Position numbers and translations under genes: made by a program. This document shows, one piece after another, positions 6,695 through 12,366 of a DNA stretch of 12,993 nt. Source of the stretch: Balneolaceae bacterium. GTDB taxonomy: Bacteria > Bacteroidota > Rhodothermia > Balneolales > Balneolaceae. The notes under the pieces are model-generated. The model searched no databases, was not told the DNA's origin, and saw nothing but the letters and a program-made list of their open reading frames with translations. The stretch lies in assembly GCA_007134665.1 (NCBI GenBank), contig SLKH01000280.1, forward strand, positions 1 to 12,993. The letters run 5' to 3'. Position 1 is the first letter of the stretch, and the number at the start of each line of letters is the position of its first letter.

Positions 6695-8749
6695 ATGAGA
6701 CCCCCATTAATCAAGTCACCTGAAGTATGGATACGTACGTTTACTCTGCTGTTCGCAATACTTCTTTTCAATTCAATAGTAATTGCACAAAGCGGGTTAA
6801 CCCCGGATGATGTAGCAAAGATTAAAACGGTTACAGGAGCCGTCTTATCTGAAGATGGTAACCATGCCGCCTACACGATCAGTGTCCCGGCTGATCCGTT
6901 TGAAGAAAACAGGCCAAACCGAACCGAGTTACATGTTCTCGAAATTGAATCGGGAGAAACACGACCTTATTACAGTTCAACTCCCATCGGATCTGTTGAC
7001 TTCCGTCCGGGTCATAACAGTATCACATTTCTAACGTCAAAGGAAGGGGATGCAACGCGTTCACTGTACGAGCTGCCATTAAATGGAGGAGAGCCAACGA
7101 AATTATTTTCATTCCGTTCCAATATTCTTACTTATGAATGGGCAAATGACGGTAATCACCTGGCTTTCACTGCACATGAACAATTACGTGCTCCTGAAAC
7201 CGAACTGCCTTACCAGCCGGATATTTTTGAGGAAAATATACCAAACCGACACGGTTTTATCACAAACGTTAGAAACAGGGATCATTCTCCATACCGTATC
7301 AATGTAGATGGCACAATATACATGATGCAATGGAGCCCGGATGACAGTAAGATTGCCTTAAGTGCGGCTCCGACTCCGAATGTCGACGATATGTATATGT
7401 TTCAACGGGTTTTTGTTACGGATTACAGTACGGGGGATGTAGTGGCCGAAATCAATAATGAAGGAAAGATTGGCCAGATTGAATGGAGTCCCGACGGAAA
7501 CAGGCTTGCTCTTCGTGCCGGCAGGGATATCAATGATCCCATTGACGGCAGAATCCTGATTGTATCAGCAAGAGGAGGAGTACCTCAGATTATTGACCGT
7601 GATTTTGAAGGGAAATATGAACAAATAGCCTGGAATGAAAATAATCGTATTCATTTCCTTGCAAGTGAAGGAGTTCTGAGATCATACGGGGCAATTCAGC
7701 CTGATGGTTCCGGTAAAGAATATATTGTTGAACCAGGAGATTTGATTATGGGTTCATTTCAGAAATCCGGTGATCAAACCACCCTGTTCACAGCCAGTAC
7801 AATGAATCATCCGAATGAAGTTTTTGTATTAGGCCCAAATGAAAACCAGCCCAGGCGTATGACTGTAACTAATCCCTGGCTGAATGAAGTGGAATTGGGA
7901 CGGCAGGTGGTTGTGCGTTACCAGGCCAGAGATGGTGAGTTTGAAATTGAAGGGATGCTTATCTACCCGGTTGATTATCAGAGTGGTGATCGAATACCGC
8001 TGATCACCCAGGTTCACGGAGGGCCTGAAGCTCATTATAGCAATGGCTGGCTCACCAGTTATTCGATGCCGGGGCAGATGGCTGCGGCAAAAGGATATGG
8101 TGTTTTCTATCCTAATTACCGGGGAAGCACCGGACGGGGGATTGAGTTCGTGCACAGCAGCCAGGCGGATCTTGCCGGTAAGGAGTTTGATGATATAGTG
8201 GATGGTGTGGATTACCTGATTGAGCGGGGAATCGCTGATCCGGACAGAATTGGGGTTACCGGAGGATCATATGGCGGATATGCCTCTGCCTGGATGAGTA
8301 CATACTATTCCGAGCGTTTTGCAGCATCCGTTATGTTTGTTGGAGTCAGTAATAACCTTTCAAAATGGGGTACAAGTGATATACCGGAAGAACTCTATCT
8401 GGTGCACTCCCGTGAACGTATGTGGGAATCGGATGATAAGTGGATGGATTACCTTAGGCGCAGCCCGGTTTATTGGGTGGATCGCGCCCGGACACCGATC
8501 CTTATCATGCATGGTGCAGAAGATACCCGTGTACATCCTGCCCAGTCGATGGAGTTATACCGGCACTTGAAAGTAAGACGGCCTGATGTTCCTGTTCGAT
8601 TAGTATTTTACCCTGGAGAAGGCCATGGTAATATAAATTCGACTGCCAGGTATGATTACACACTTCGAATGTTTAACTGGTTTGATACTTACCTGATGAC
8701 AGGTGATTCAGAAGTACAGATCCCGGATTGGGATATGGCATCGCCCTGA
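6695..8749 (+). CDS. Secreted S9 family (prolyl oligopeptidase-type) serine peptidase
   Basis: A 684-residue exported peptidase of the acylaminoacyl-peptidase/dipeptidyl-peptidase-like group, expected to cleave short peptides in the envelope. Residues 1-31 form a signal peptide (LLFAILLFNSIVIA, cleavage probably after A31). Residues ~40-390 carry beta-propeller (PD40-type) repeats; the blade motifs WSPDD (213) and WSPDG (264) are visible. The alpha/beta-hydrolase domain occupies about 405-675. The oxyanion-side HGGP is at 441-444, the nucleophile is S525 in GGSYGGYASAW, the acid is D610 in HGAEDTRV and the base is H644 in GEGHGN, so the triad is complete. Length is normal for the family. The next gene upstream is 204 bp away, and a strong terminator begins 43 bp past the stop, so this looks monocistronic. 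Exact peptide preference cannot be read from sequence. Confidence 0.95.
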   Translation: MRPPLIKSPEVWIRTFTLLFAILLFNSIVIAQSGLTPDDVAKIKTVTGAVLSEDGNHAAYTISVPADPFEENRPNRTELHVLEIESGETRPYYSSTPIGSVDFRPGHNSITFLTSKEGDATRSLYELPLNGGEPTKLFSFRSNILTYEWANDGNHLAFTAHEQLRAPETELPYQPDIFEENIPNRHGFITNVRNRDHSPYRINVDGTIYMMQWSPDDSKIALSAAPTPNVDDMYMFQRVFVTDYSTGDVVAEINNEGKIGQIEWSPDGNRLALRAGRDINDPIDGRILIVSARGGVPQIIDRDFEGKYEQIAWNENNRIHFLASEGVLRSYGAIQPDGSGKEYIVEPGDLIMGSFQKSGDQTTLFTASTMNHPNEVFVLGPNENQPRRMTVTNPWLNEVELGRQVVVRYQARDGEFEIEGMLIYPVDYQSGDRIPLITQVHGGPEAHYSNGWLTSYSMPGQMAAAKGYGVFYPNYRGSTGRGIEFVHSSQADLAGKEFDDIVDGVDYLIERGIADPDRIGVTGGSYGGYASAWMSTYYSERFAASVMFVGVSNNLSKWGTSDIPEELYLVHSRERMWESDDKWMDYLRRSPVYWVDRARTPILIMHGAEDTRVHPAQSMELYRHLKVRRPDVPVRLVFYPGEGHGNINSTARYDYTLRMFNWFDTYLMTGDSEVQIPDWDMASP

Positions 8750-8754
8750 TTTAT

Positions 8755-8790
8755 CCCTCACTCTTTGTCCCTCTCCCGCCGGGAGAGGGA
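8755..8790 (-). repeat. CCCTC-type palindromic repeat, left unit
   Basis: The unit contains CCCTCTCCC (8769-8777), a GCC loop and GGGAGAGGG (8781-8789): a perfect 9-bp stem, extendable by a T-A pair. Its complement reads as a GGGAGAGGGACAAAGAGTGAGGG-like sequence. Read against the reverse complement of 9079-9114 it matches at 28 of 34 positions, and all six differences are transitions. Similar GGGAGAGGG...GAGGG units are scattered through many bacterial genomes. Next to the peptidase stop codon it may also help 3'-end formation. Confidence 0.6.
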
Positions 8791-8792
8791 TT

Positions 8793-8818
8793 CTTTTGAA
8801 TAAATTCAAAAGTTTTTT
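8793..8818 (+). terminator. Rho-independent terminator of the S9 peptidase gene
   Basis: CTTTTGAAT (8793-8801) pairs with ATTCAAAAG (8804-8812), effectively an 8-bp stem with a TAAA loop, followed at once by six T (8813-8818). The stem is A/T-rich, but the upstream GC-rich hairpin at 8768-8790 would fold just before it. It begins 43 nt after the peptidase stop codon. Confidence 0.75.
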
Positions 8819-8879
8819 GTAAGCATTTCCAATTGATTCGATCATACATAAATAAATGCTATGTTTTATGATCGAAAAT

Positions 8880-8895
8880 CCAAAAATTGTCATTG
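8880..8895 (+). repeat. Partial copy of the dispersed CCAAAATTGTCATTG repeat
   Basis: The sequence CCAAAAATTGTCATTG matches the left arm of the longer copies at 5844 and 10551, with one extra A. Similarity stops after the CATTG, so the right arm is missing. Chance is possible for so short a match; same orientation and intergenic position favour a decayed copy. Confidence 0.35.
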
Positions 8896-8985
8896 AGCAT
8901 ATCAAAACTGTCGCAGAATTACTCAATAGGAATATCAATCAATAACTTTCTCAGATTGGGTTAGATGACAGACCCTCTTCGTAAA

Positions 8986-9012
8986 TCGATCTATCGGTCC
9001 ATCGGTCTATCG
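8986..9012. repeat. Short tandem octamer repeat
   Basis: Three consecutive variants of an 8-bp unit are seen: TCGATCTA, TCGGTCCA, TCGGTCTA, then TCG. The array is bracketed by direct repeats CGTAAATC at 8980-8987 and 9011-9018. It is a simple low-copy array with no evident function. Confidence 0.6.
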
Positions 9013-9078
9013 TAAATCAAGCTTTAAGGATGACTATATTATGAAGAGCTGGAGGGTGGAACGAGATAGAATCGACTG

Positions 9079-9114
9079 GTCCTCTCCCAGTGGAAGAGGG
9101 ACAGAGGGTAAGGG
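9079..9114 (+). repeat. CCCTC-type palindromic repeat, right unit (possible lipoprotein-gene terminator)
   Basis: The inverted partner of 8755-8790. CCTCTCCC (9081-9088) faces GGAAGAGG (9092-9099) around an AGT loop. The one imperfect pair is C/A in plus-strand RNA but G-U in minus-strand RNA, so the hairpin folds better in the transcript of the convergent minus-strand lipoprotein gene, whose stop codon is 19 nt away. No T-run follows, so it is at most a weak terminator. Confidence 0.55.
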
Positions 9115-9117
9115 AAT

Positions 9118-9663
9118 CTACTGAATCACCAACTCCGCCCGGAACCTTGGTTCCTGGTGCCGTTCAAGGTAATAGGTGAACTGGCCCGTCTCTTCATTGA
9201 CTTCCATCATCCATACATTCGTTGCAGCTTCAGGTAATATTTCGGCTGTATAGCTATCAGCAGGGAAAAATTGCTGCGTTGAGGTACCACGATCATCAGC
9301 GTAACCGCCATAGCCGGTCAGCACATCCTCATCAGCATCCTCCCCGGCATGATCGTGATACAGGTGCAAGCCCGCTTCTCTTTTTTCGAGAATCCAGGTA
9401 GCATGCCATGTATCGCCGCCATCACGGTAAAGGTCGATTTCAATCATTTGATCATCACATGCTGAAATCATCGCTCTTAATCCGGTTCCAATTAATGTAT
9501 GCTCCGGATCATCAGGATATACTCCTTCACCTATAAAAGTTTCTCCACAATAGGATGAAATTGTCTCAAAAAAAGCTTCTCTGGGTTCCTGATCTACATA
9601 ATTTTCACAGCTAATGAAAAATAAACTGCAACAAATCATCAAAAATATCTCTTTTATATACAT
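9118..9663 (-). CDS. Uncharacterised lipoprotein with conserved exported domain
   Basis: A 181-residue protein of unknown function. A lipoprotein signal peptide ends in the lipobox FISC (C19). The mature part has two cysteines, C39 (SSYCGETFIGE) and C69 (ISACDDQMIEI), that could form a disulfide. A central stretch, TWHATWILEKREAGLHLYHD (85-104), continues into HAGEDADEDVLTGYGGYADD; H103, D104 and H105 plus the acidic run could bind a metal. From memory this pattern (Trp-rich strand, LxLxHDH, GED, YGG, then FPAD) recurs in exported proteins of Bacteroidota and Proteobacteria with no assigned role. Residues 146-180 look like closing beta strands. The gene stands alone, convergent with the peptidase and divergent from the small gene at 9802, so it needs its own promoter in the A/T-rich gap 9664-9801. 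Confidence 0.75.
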   Translation of the reverse strand: MYIKEIFLMICCSLFFISCENYVDQEPREAFFETISSYCGETFIGEGVYPDDPEHTLIGTGLRAMISACDDQMIEIDLYRDGGDTWHATWILEKREAGLHLYHDHAGEDADEDVLTGYGGYADDRGTSTQQFFPADSYTAEILPEAATNVWMMEVNEETGQFTYYLERHQEPRFRAELVIQ

Positions 9664-9790
9664 GGGATAGTAAGTGGTTATTTTGTAATTGATTATAAAG
9701 TACTCAAAACCCTTTTTAATTTTAAATCCGTCTGTTTTTTTAAATTTTAAAAATAATCAGGGTGAGTAATTCTGGTTTAAGGAAAAATCG

Positions 9791-9796
9791 AGGAGG
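9791..9796 (+). promoter_or_regulatory. Strong Shine-Dalgarno AGGAGG
   Basis: A full AGGAGG lies 5 nt before the ATG at 9802. It fixes the start of the small gene and stands out because the other genes here have A/T-rich leaders with no clear SD. Confidence 0.7.
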
Positions 9797-9801
9797 CCGT
9801 C

Positions 9802-10062
9802 ATGTTTGTTTTTAAAAAATGGATGCTCTATATCGTGTTGTTAATTGTATTGATTTTAACCGCACCAGATATAGAAGCTCATGAAAGAAAAGTACAGCAA
9901 ATATTAATGAGTTCTGCCGAGACAACAGAAGTCGTTCAGGTGTCATTAAATGAAAATTCAAATCTGACCTATCACAATATATTTGTATTTACCTATACCA
10001 AACATAACCGAAGGGTGCTCACTTTCGGTGCGCTTGGCATGGTTTTTAATGTCGGCGGCTGA
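9802..10062 (+). CDS. Small exported hypothetical protein
   Basis: An 86-residue protein I do not firmly recognise. Residues 5-26 are a hydrophobic signal sequence (WMLYIVLLIVLILTAPDIEA) with likely cleavage after EA at 26-27, leaving about 60 mature residues. These run HERKVQQILMSSAETTEVVQ, a middle stretch, then NIFVFTYTKHNRRVLTFGAL and GMVFNVGG. The ending (FxFTYTK...LTFGALGMVF) faintly resembles the DUF4359 pattern of small exported proteins with a closing GxxGxxF strand; this is a weak resemblance only. A perfect AGGAGG five bases before the ATG supports real translation. The gene is divergent from the lipoprotein gene and 73 bp ahead of another small plus-strand gene, with which it could be co-transcribed. 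Confidence 0.6.
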   Translation: MFVFKKWMLYIVLLIVLILTAPDIEAHERKVQQILMSSAETTEVVQVSLNENSNLTYHNIFVFTYTKHNRRVLTFGALGMVFNVGG

Positions 10063-10073
10063 TTCTTACCGAT

Positions 10074-10121
10074 GAATCGGGTTTAATATCCGATTCCCTG
10101 TTTCATTTCTTCTGATACAGG
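10074..10121 (+). other. Two small stem-loops between the short hypothetical genes
   Basis: GAATCGG (10074-10080) pairs with CCGATTC (10090-10096) over a 9-nt A/T loop, and CCTGT (10097-10101) pairs with ACAGG (10117-10121) immediately after. No T-run follows either stem. They could attenuate or separate expression of the two genes. Confidence 0.35.
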
Positions 10122-10135
10122 ATTAACTTTTGTTC

Positions 10136-10339
10136 ATGGCAGAGCAAATAGAAACTTACAAACTGGGGAAGGTGAGGGTTATTATTACTAAAACGGATGA
10201 TCCAAACCGATATCACGTGGAGTGTAATGATGGCATTTACAGGTCAGAGTTTACAGTACGAAAGTATGAATATCAGTACTATAAAAGACATATGAACCAG
10301 AAGATTAAAAATGCTTACCAGGCGGAACATGAAAAGTGA
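10136..10339 (+). CDS. Small cytoplasmic hypothetical protein
   Basis: A 67-residue protein from the ATG at 10136; a TTG at 10130 would add two residues (M-F) but is a weaker choice. It has no signal peptide or membrane segment. The composition is rich in Lys, Tyr, Arg and Glu. The first 40 residues alternate polar and hydrophobic residues as in a small beta sheet (YKLGKVRVIITKTDD...YHVECNDGIYRSEFTVRK), and the last 25 (YEYQYYKRHMNQKIKNAYQA) look helical and basic. I do not recognise the family. No good SD is seen; AGG at 10119-10121 is too far away. It could share a transcript with the gene at 9802 across 73 bp containing two stem-loops. Confidence 0.5.
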   Translation: MAEQIETYKLGKVRVIITKTDDPNRYHVECNDGIYRSEFTVRKYEYQYYKRHMNQKIKNAYQAEHEK

Positions 10340-10486
10340 TCCATAGTAACTTTACAGATGGCCGGCCTATCAGCAGAATCCCCTCTGGGATGGAACCGCA
10401 GGATTTGTTCAGGGAATCAATTACCATGAAAATCCGGCTTACATAATCATTCACACCCTTTGTATCGATCTCCTCTCCACGGCTTG

Positions 10487-10533
10487 TCCGGAATCCCTTC
10501 GAACCCTCGATCCTTTACGATTAAGATTCCGGA
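10487..10533. repeat. Inverted repeat with perfect 9-bp arms
   Basis: TCCGGAATC (10487-10495) and GATTCCGGA (10525-10533) are exact reverse complements, separated by 29 nt. It lies in the 250-bp non-coding gap 10340-10589 between convergent genes. That gap also contains a weaker GGATTT/AAATCC pair near 10402-10437 and the long hairpin at 10556-10588. No coding frame in the gap looks real. Confidence 0.55.
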
Positions 10534-10550
10534 GTCTGATATATTCAGAT

Positions 10551-10588
10551 TTAACCCAAAATTGTCATTGAAACAATGGCAATTTTGG
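10551..10588 (-). repeat. Dispersed repeat, copy 2, forming a 15-bp hairpin; probable queA 3' end
   Basis: The first 28 bases match 5844-5871 with one difference. Here the right arm is complete: 10556-10570 pairs with 10574-10588 over 15 bp (one T-G pair) around an AAA loop. The hairpin starts one base after the queA stop codon and may end or protect that transcript. The following minus-strand sequence, GTTAAATC, has no real U-tract, so factor-independent termination is uncertain. Confidence 0.6.
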
Positions 10589-10589
10589 T

Positions 10590-11591
10590 TTATAAAATCA
10601 GCATGCCATCGCCAAAAGAGTAAAATCGATATTTCTCTCTGATTGCATGTTCGTATACCCGGTGCATCTCCTCAAATCCCATAAAGGCAGCTACCAGCAT
10701 AAGTAAGGTACTTTTTGGAAGGTGAAAGTTTGTGATCATAGAATGAACAGCCTTGAATTGATAGCCAGGCTTAATAAAAATTTCTGTTTCCCCGCTGCCG
10801 GCTGAAAATTTACCATCCGGATCTGTCGCTGACTCCAGTACACGAATACTTGTCGTTCCAACTGCCGTAATATGTTGTGACTGATTCAAATTTGTAGCTG
10901 TATCTTCACTCATCCGGTACCACTCACTGTGCATTTTGTGATCCTCAATTTTATCCGTTTTCACTGGTGCAAAGGTGCCCAGCCCTACGTGAAGGGTAAT
11001 CTCTTCCCAGCCAAAACCGGCAGTTTTCAGCCGGTTGATGAGTTCACCGGTAAAATGCAATCCGGCCGTTGGAGCCGCTTTACTGCCTTTGTCGCGGGCA
11101 TAAACCGTTTGGTATTCATCAGAGAGGGATTCATTCTGCTCAATATAGGGAGGAAATGGTGTGACACGATAGGGATCATAAATAGAACTATTTAATGAAT
11201 GGTTCAAACGCAATGTTCGTATGCCATCGTCAGCAACCTGAATTACTTCAGCTTCAACAGACTCTGTAAGCTTCAACTTTTCCCCGATGCGAAATTTTTT
11301 CCCGGGTCGTACAAGGGCTTCAACGATATGATCATTTATTGTATTGATGATAAAGATCTCTCGCGCCCCCTGATCAAATAATAACCGGCATTTTTCAACC
11401 TTGCTGTTATTCACAACAAGGGTTGTATCCGGATGCAGATATTTATCCAAATGATAGAAATAGTCATCTCTAATTGTCTGATCGTTACGATTATAGATCA
11501 ATAATCTGGAATGATCACGCGGATGAGCCGGTTTTTGGGCGATCAGTTCTTCCGGAAGGAAATAATCGAAATCACTTAGTTTAAATTGCAA
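10590..11591 (-). CDS. queA: S-adenosylmethionine:tRNA ribosyltransferase-isomerase
   Basis: A cytoplasmic enzyme of queuosine synthesis. It moves the ribosyl part of SAM onto preQ1 at position 34 of GUN-anticodon tRNAs and yields epoxyqueuosine. The 333 residues are near normal length (about 340-356). Family blocks are KLSDFDYFLPEELIAQ (4-19), the PPYI block (147-150), YQTVYARDKGSKAAPTAGLH (160-179), TLHVGLGTFAPV (199-210), EDHKMHSEWY (216-225), AVGTTSIRVLES (243-254), NFHLPKSTLLMLV (288-300) and a C-terminal YRFYSFGDGMLI. The segment usually reading NDTRVIPARL is NNSKVEKCRL (61-70), an unusual variant. The start is TTG at 11589-11591: no in-frame ATG exists upstream before a stop eight codons earlier, and the start lies three residues before the conserved KLSDFDY. 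A terminator of the upstream operon lies 28 nt before it. Confidence 0.96.
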   Translation of the reverse strand: MQFKLSDFDYFLPEELIAQKPAHPRDHSRLLIYNRNDQTIRDDYFYHLDKYLHPDTTLVVNNSKVEKCRLLFDQGAREIFIINTINDHIVEALVRPGKKFRIGEKLKLTESVEAEVIQVADDGIRTLRLNHSLNSSIYDPYRVTPFPPYIEQNESLSDEYQTVYARDKGSKAAPTAGLHFTGELINRLKTAGFGWEEITLHVGLGTFAPVKTDKIEDHKMHSEWYRMSEDTATNLNQSQHITAVGTTSIRVLESATDPDGKFSAGSGETEIFIKPGYQFKAVHSMITNFHLPKSTLLMLVAAFMGFEEMHRVYEHAIREKYRFYSFGDGMLIL

Positions 11592-11622
11592 CAGGGATAA
11601 AACTTTTGATATTCATAAAATT

Positions 11623-11669
11623 AAAAAGCCTGTGATCTGATTAATTTTACATCAAATTTCACAGGCTTT
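11623..11669 (-). terminator. Rho-independent terminator after the redoxin gene
   Basis: An 11-bp perfect stem (AAAGCCTGTGA at 11625-11635 with TCACAGGCTTT at 11659-11669) has a 23-nt loop. On the minus strand it runs into TTTTTAATTTT. It lies 26 nt past the redoxin stop and about 33 nt before the queA start, so queA must have a promoter overlapping it or depend on read-through. Confidence 0.85.
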
Positions 11670-11695
11670 GCAGTATCCCTTAAAAATATGGAATT

Positions 11696-12322
11696 TTATT
11701 CATATTTCACTGTACATCCATAGGGGGTATTGGTTGTAATTTCAATCTCCTCTCCATTCAATGCACTCGTCATAGCTGCTTCAACGTAATTAAATGCTCC
11801 GTCAAGGTCAGCGGGGCGTGCAGTTGGCCTGTCATCTATAGCACCATTATAGAGAAGCGTCCCGTCCGGGCCAATGATATACATCTGAGGTGTTACACGG
11901 GCATCATAGGAACGGCCCATTGCACTGTTCGTATCTAAAAGTACTGCAGTAGGTGATGCATTTTTTTCTTTCGTTATCTCCTGGGCTTCATCAGGTTCAA
12001 GATAACCCTGTGTACCAGGTACTGATGAGATTACAGATAACCAAACAACCCCTTTCTCAGTATATTTTTCCTGTAACCTTTGCATATTACCACCATCATA
12101 ATGCTTTCTGACAAATGGGCAGTCGTGATTGAGCCATTCGAGGATAATGAATTGGCCTTCATAGTCGGAAATGGAGTGTGTATTTCCGTATGCATCAGCG
12201 ACTTCAAATGCAGGTGCAAGCTCACCGACAACAGCGCCGGTTCGTTCATTTTCTGCTGTCATATTGATCGCTGTTAATGCAGCTACAAATAATACTGACA
12301 GTAATTTTATGTTTTTCATCAT
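11696..12322 (-). CDS. Exported AhpC/TSA-type redoxin with single active-site cysteine
   Basis: A 208-residue protein. Residues 1-23 are a signal peptide (LLSVLFVAALTAINMTA). The thioredoxin-fold redoxin domain covers about 31-185: VVGELAPAFEVADAYGNTHS (31-50), then LEWLNHDCPFVRKHY with C68 as the only cysteine at the active site (CPFV in place of CxxC), then VVWLSVISSVPGTQGY and a cis-Pro loop RVTPQMYIIGPDG with P145. A second cysteine, C203, lies in the C-terminal tail TPYGCTVKY and could act as a resolving or relay residue. This fits a known group of exported thioredoxin-like proteins with a WxNxxCPFVxKHY signature and uncertain substrate. The gene follows the DsbD-like gene by 44 bp on the same strand and precedes a strong terminator, so the two probably share a transcript. 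DsbD could supply its electrons. Confidence 0.88.
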   Translation of the reverse strand: MMKNIKLLSVLFVAALTAINMTAENERTGAVVGELAPAFEVADAYGNTHSISDYEGQFIILEWLNHDCPFVRKHYDGGNMQRLQEKYTEKGVVWLSVISSVPGTQGYLEPDEAQEITKEKNASPTAVLLDTNSAMGRSYDARVTPQMYIIGPDGTLLYNGAIDDRPTARPADLDGAFNYVEAAMTSALNGEEIEITTNTPYGCTVKYE

Positions 12323-12366
12323 GATTTATGTTTTTGGTTAATGGTGATACAGTCTGTATGGTATAA

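Larger units (their letters stand above)
8750..9117. other. Gene-free island between convergent genes
   Basis: These 368 bases separate the peptidase gene and the minus-strand lipoprotein gene. They hold a terminator, two inverted copies of a CCCTC-type palindromic unit at the ends, a partial copy of the CCCAAAATTGTCATTG repeat and a short tandem octamer. I found no convincing coding frame; the longest ATG-initiated stretch noted, 8856-8945, would give only 29 residues. Confidence 0.6.

Noticed and set aside
8856..8945. A 29-codon open frame (25 codons from the inner ATG at 8868) in the gene-free island
   Set aside because: Very short, no SD, and it overlaps the partial dispersed repeat; the protein-like look is not enough to call a gene.
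8986..9012. Octamer array as a CRISPR remnant
   Set aside because: Units are 8 bp, contiguous and without spacers.
10490..10512. TTCGAACC resembling a tRNA T-loop
   Set aside because: Flanking bases cannot form the T-stem or an acceptor stem on either strand.
10460..10642. A 60-codon plus-strand open frame
   Set aside because: It overlaps the two large hairpins and the end of queA on the other strand and has no family resemblance.
11592..11695. Possible preQ1 riboswitch before queA
   Set aside because: The only strong structure is a plain 11-bp hairpin with a U-tract, best explained as the terminator of the redoxin gene; no preQ1 aptamer features are seen.
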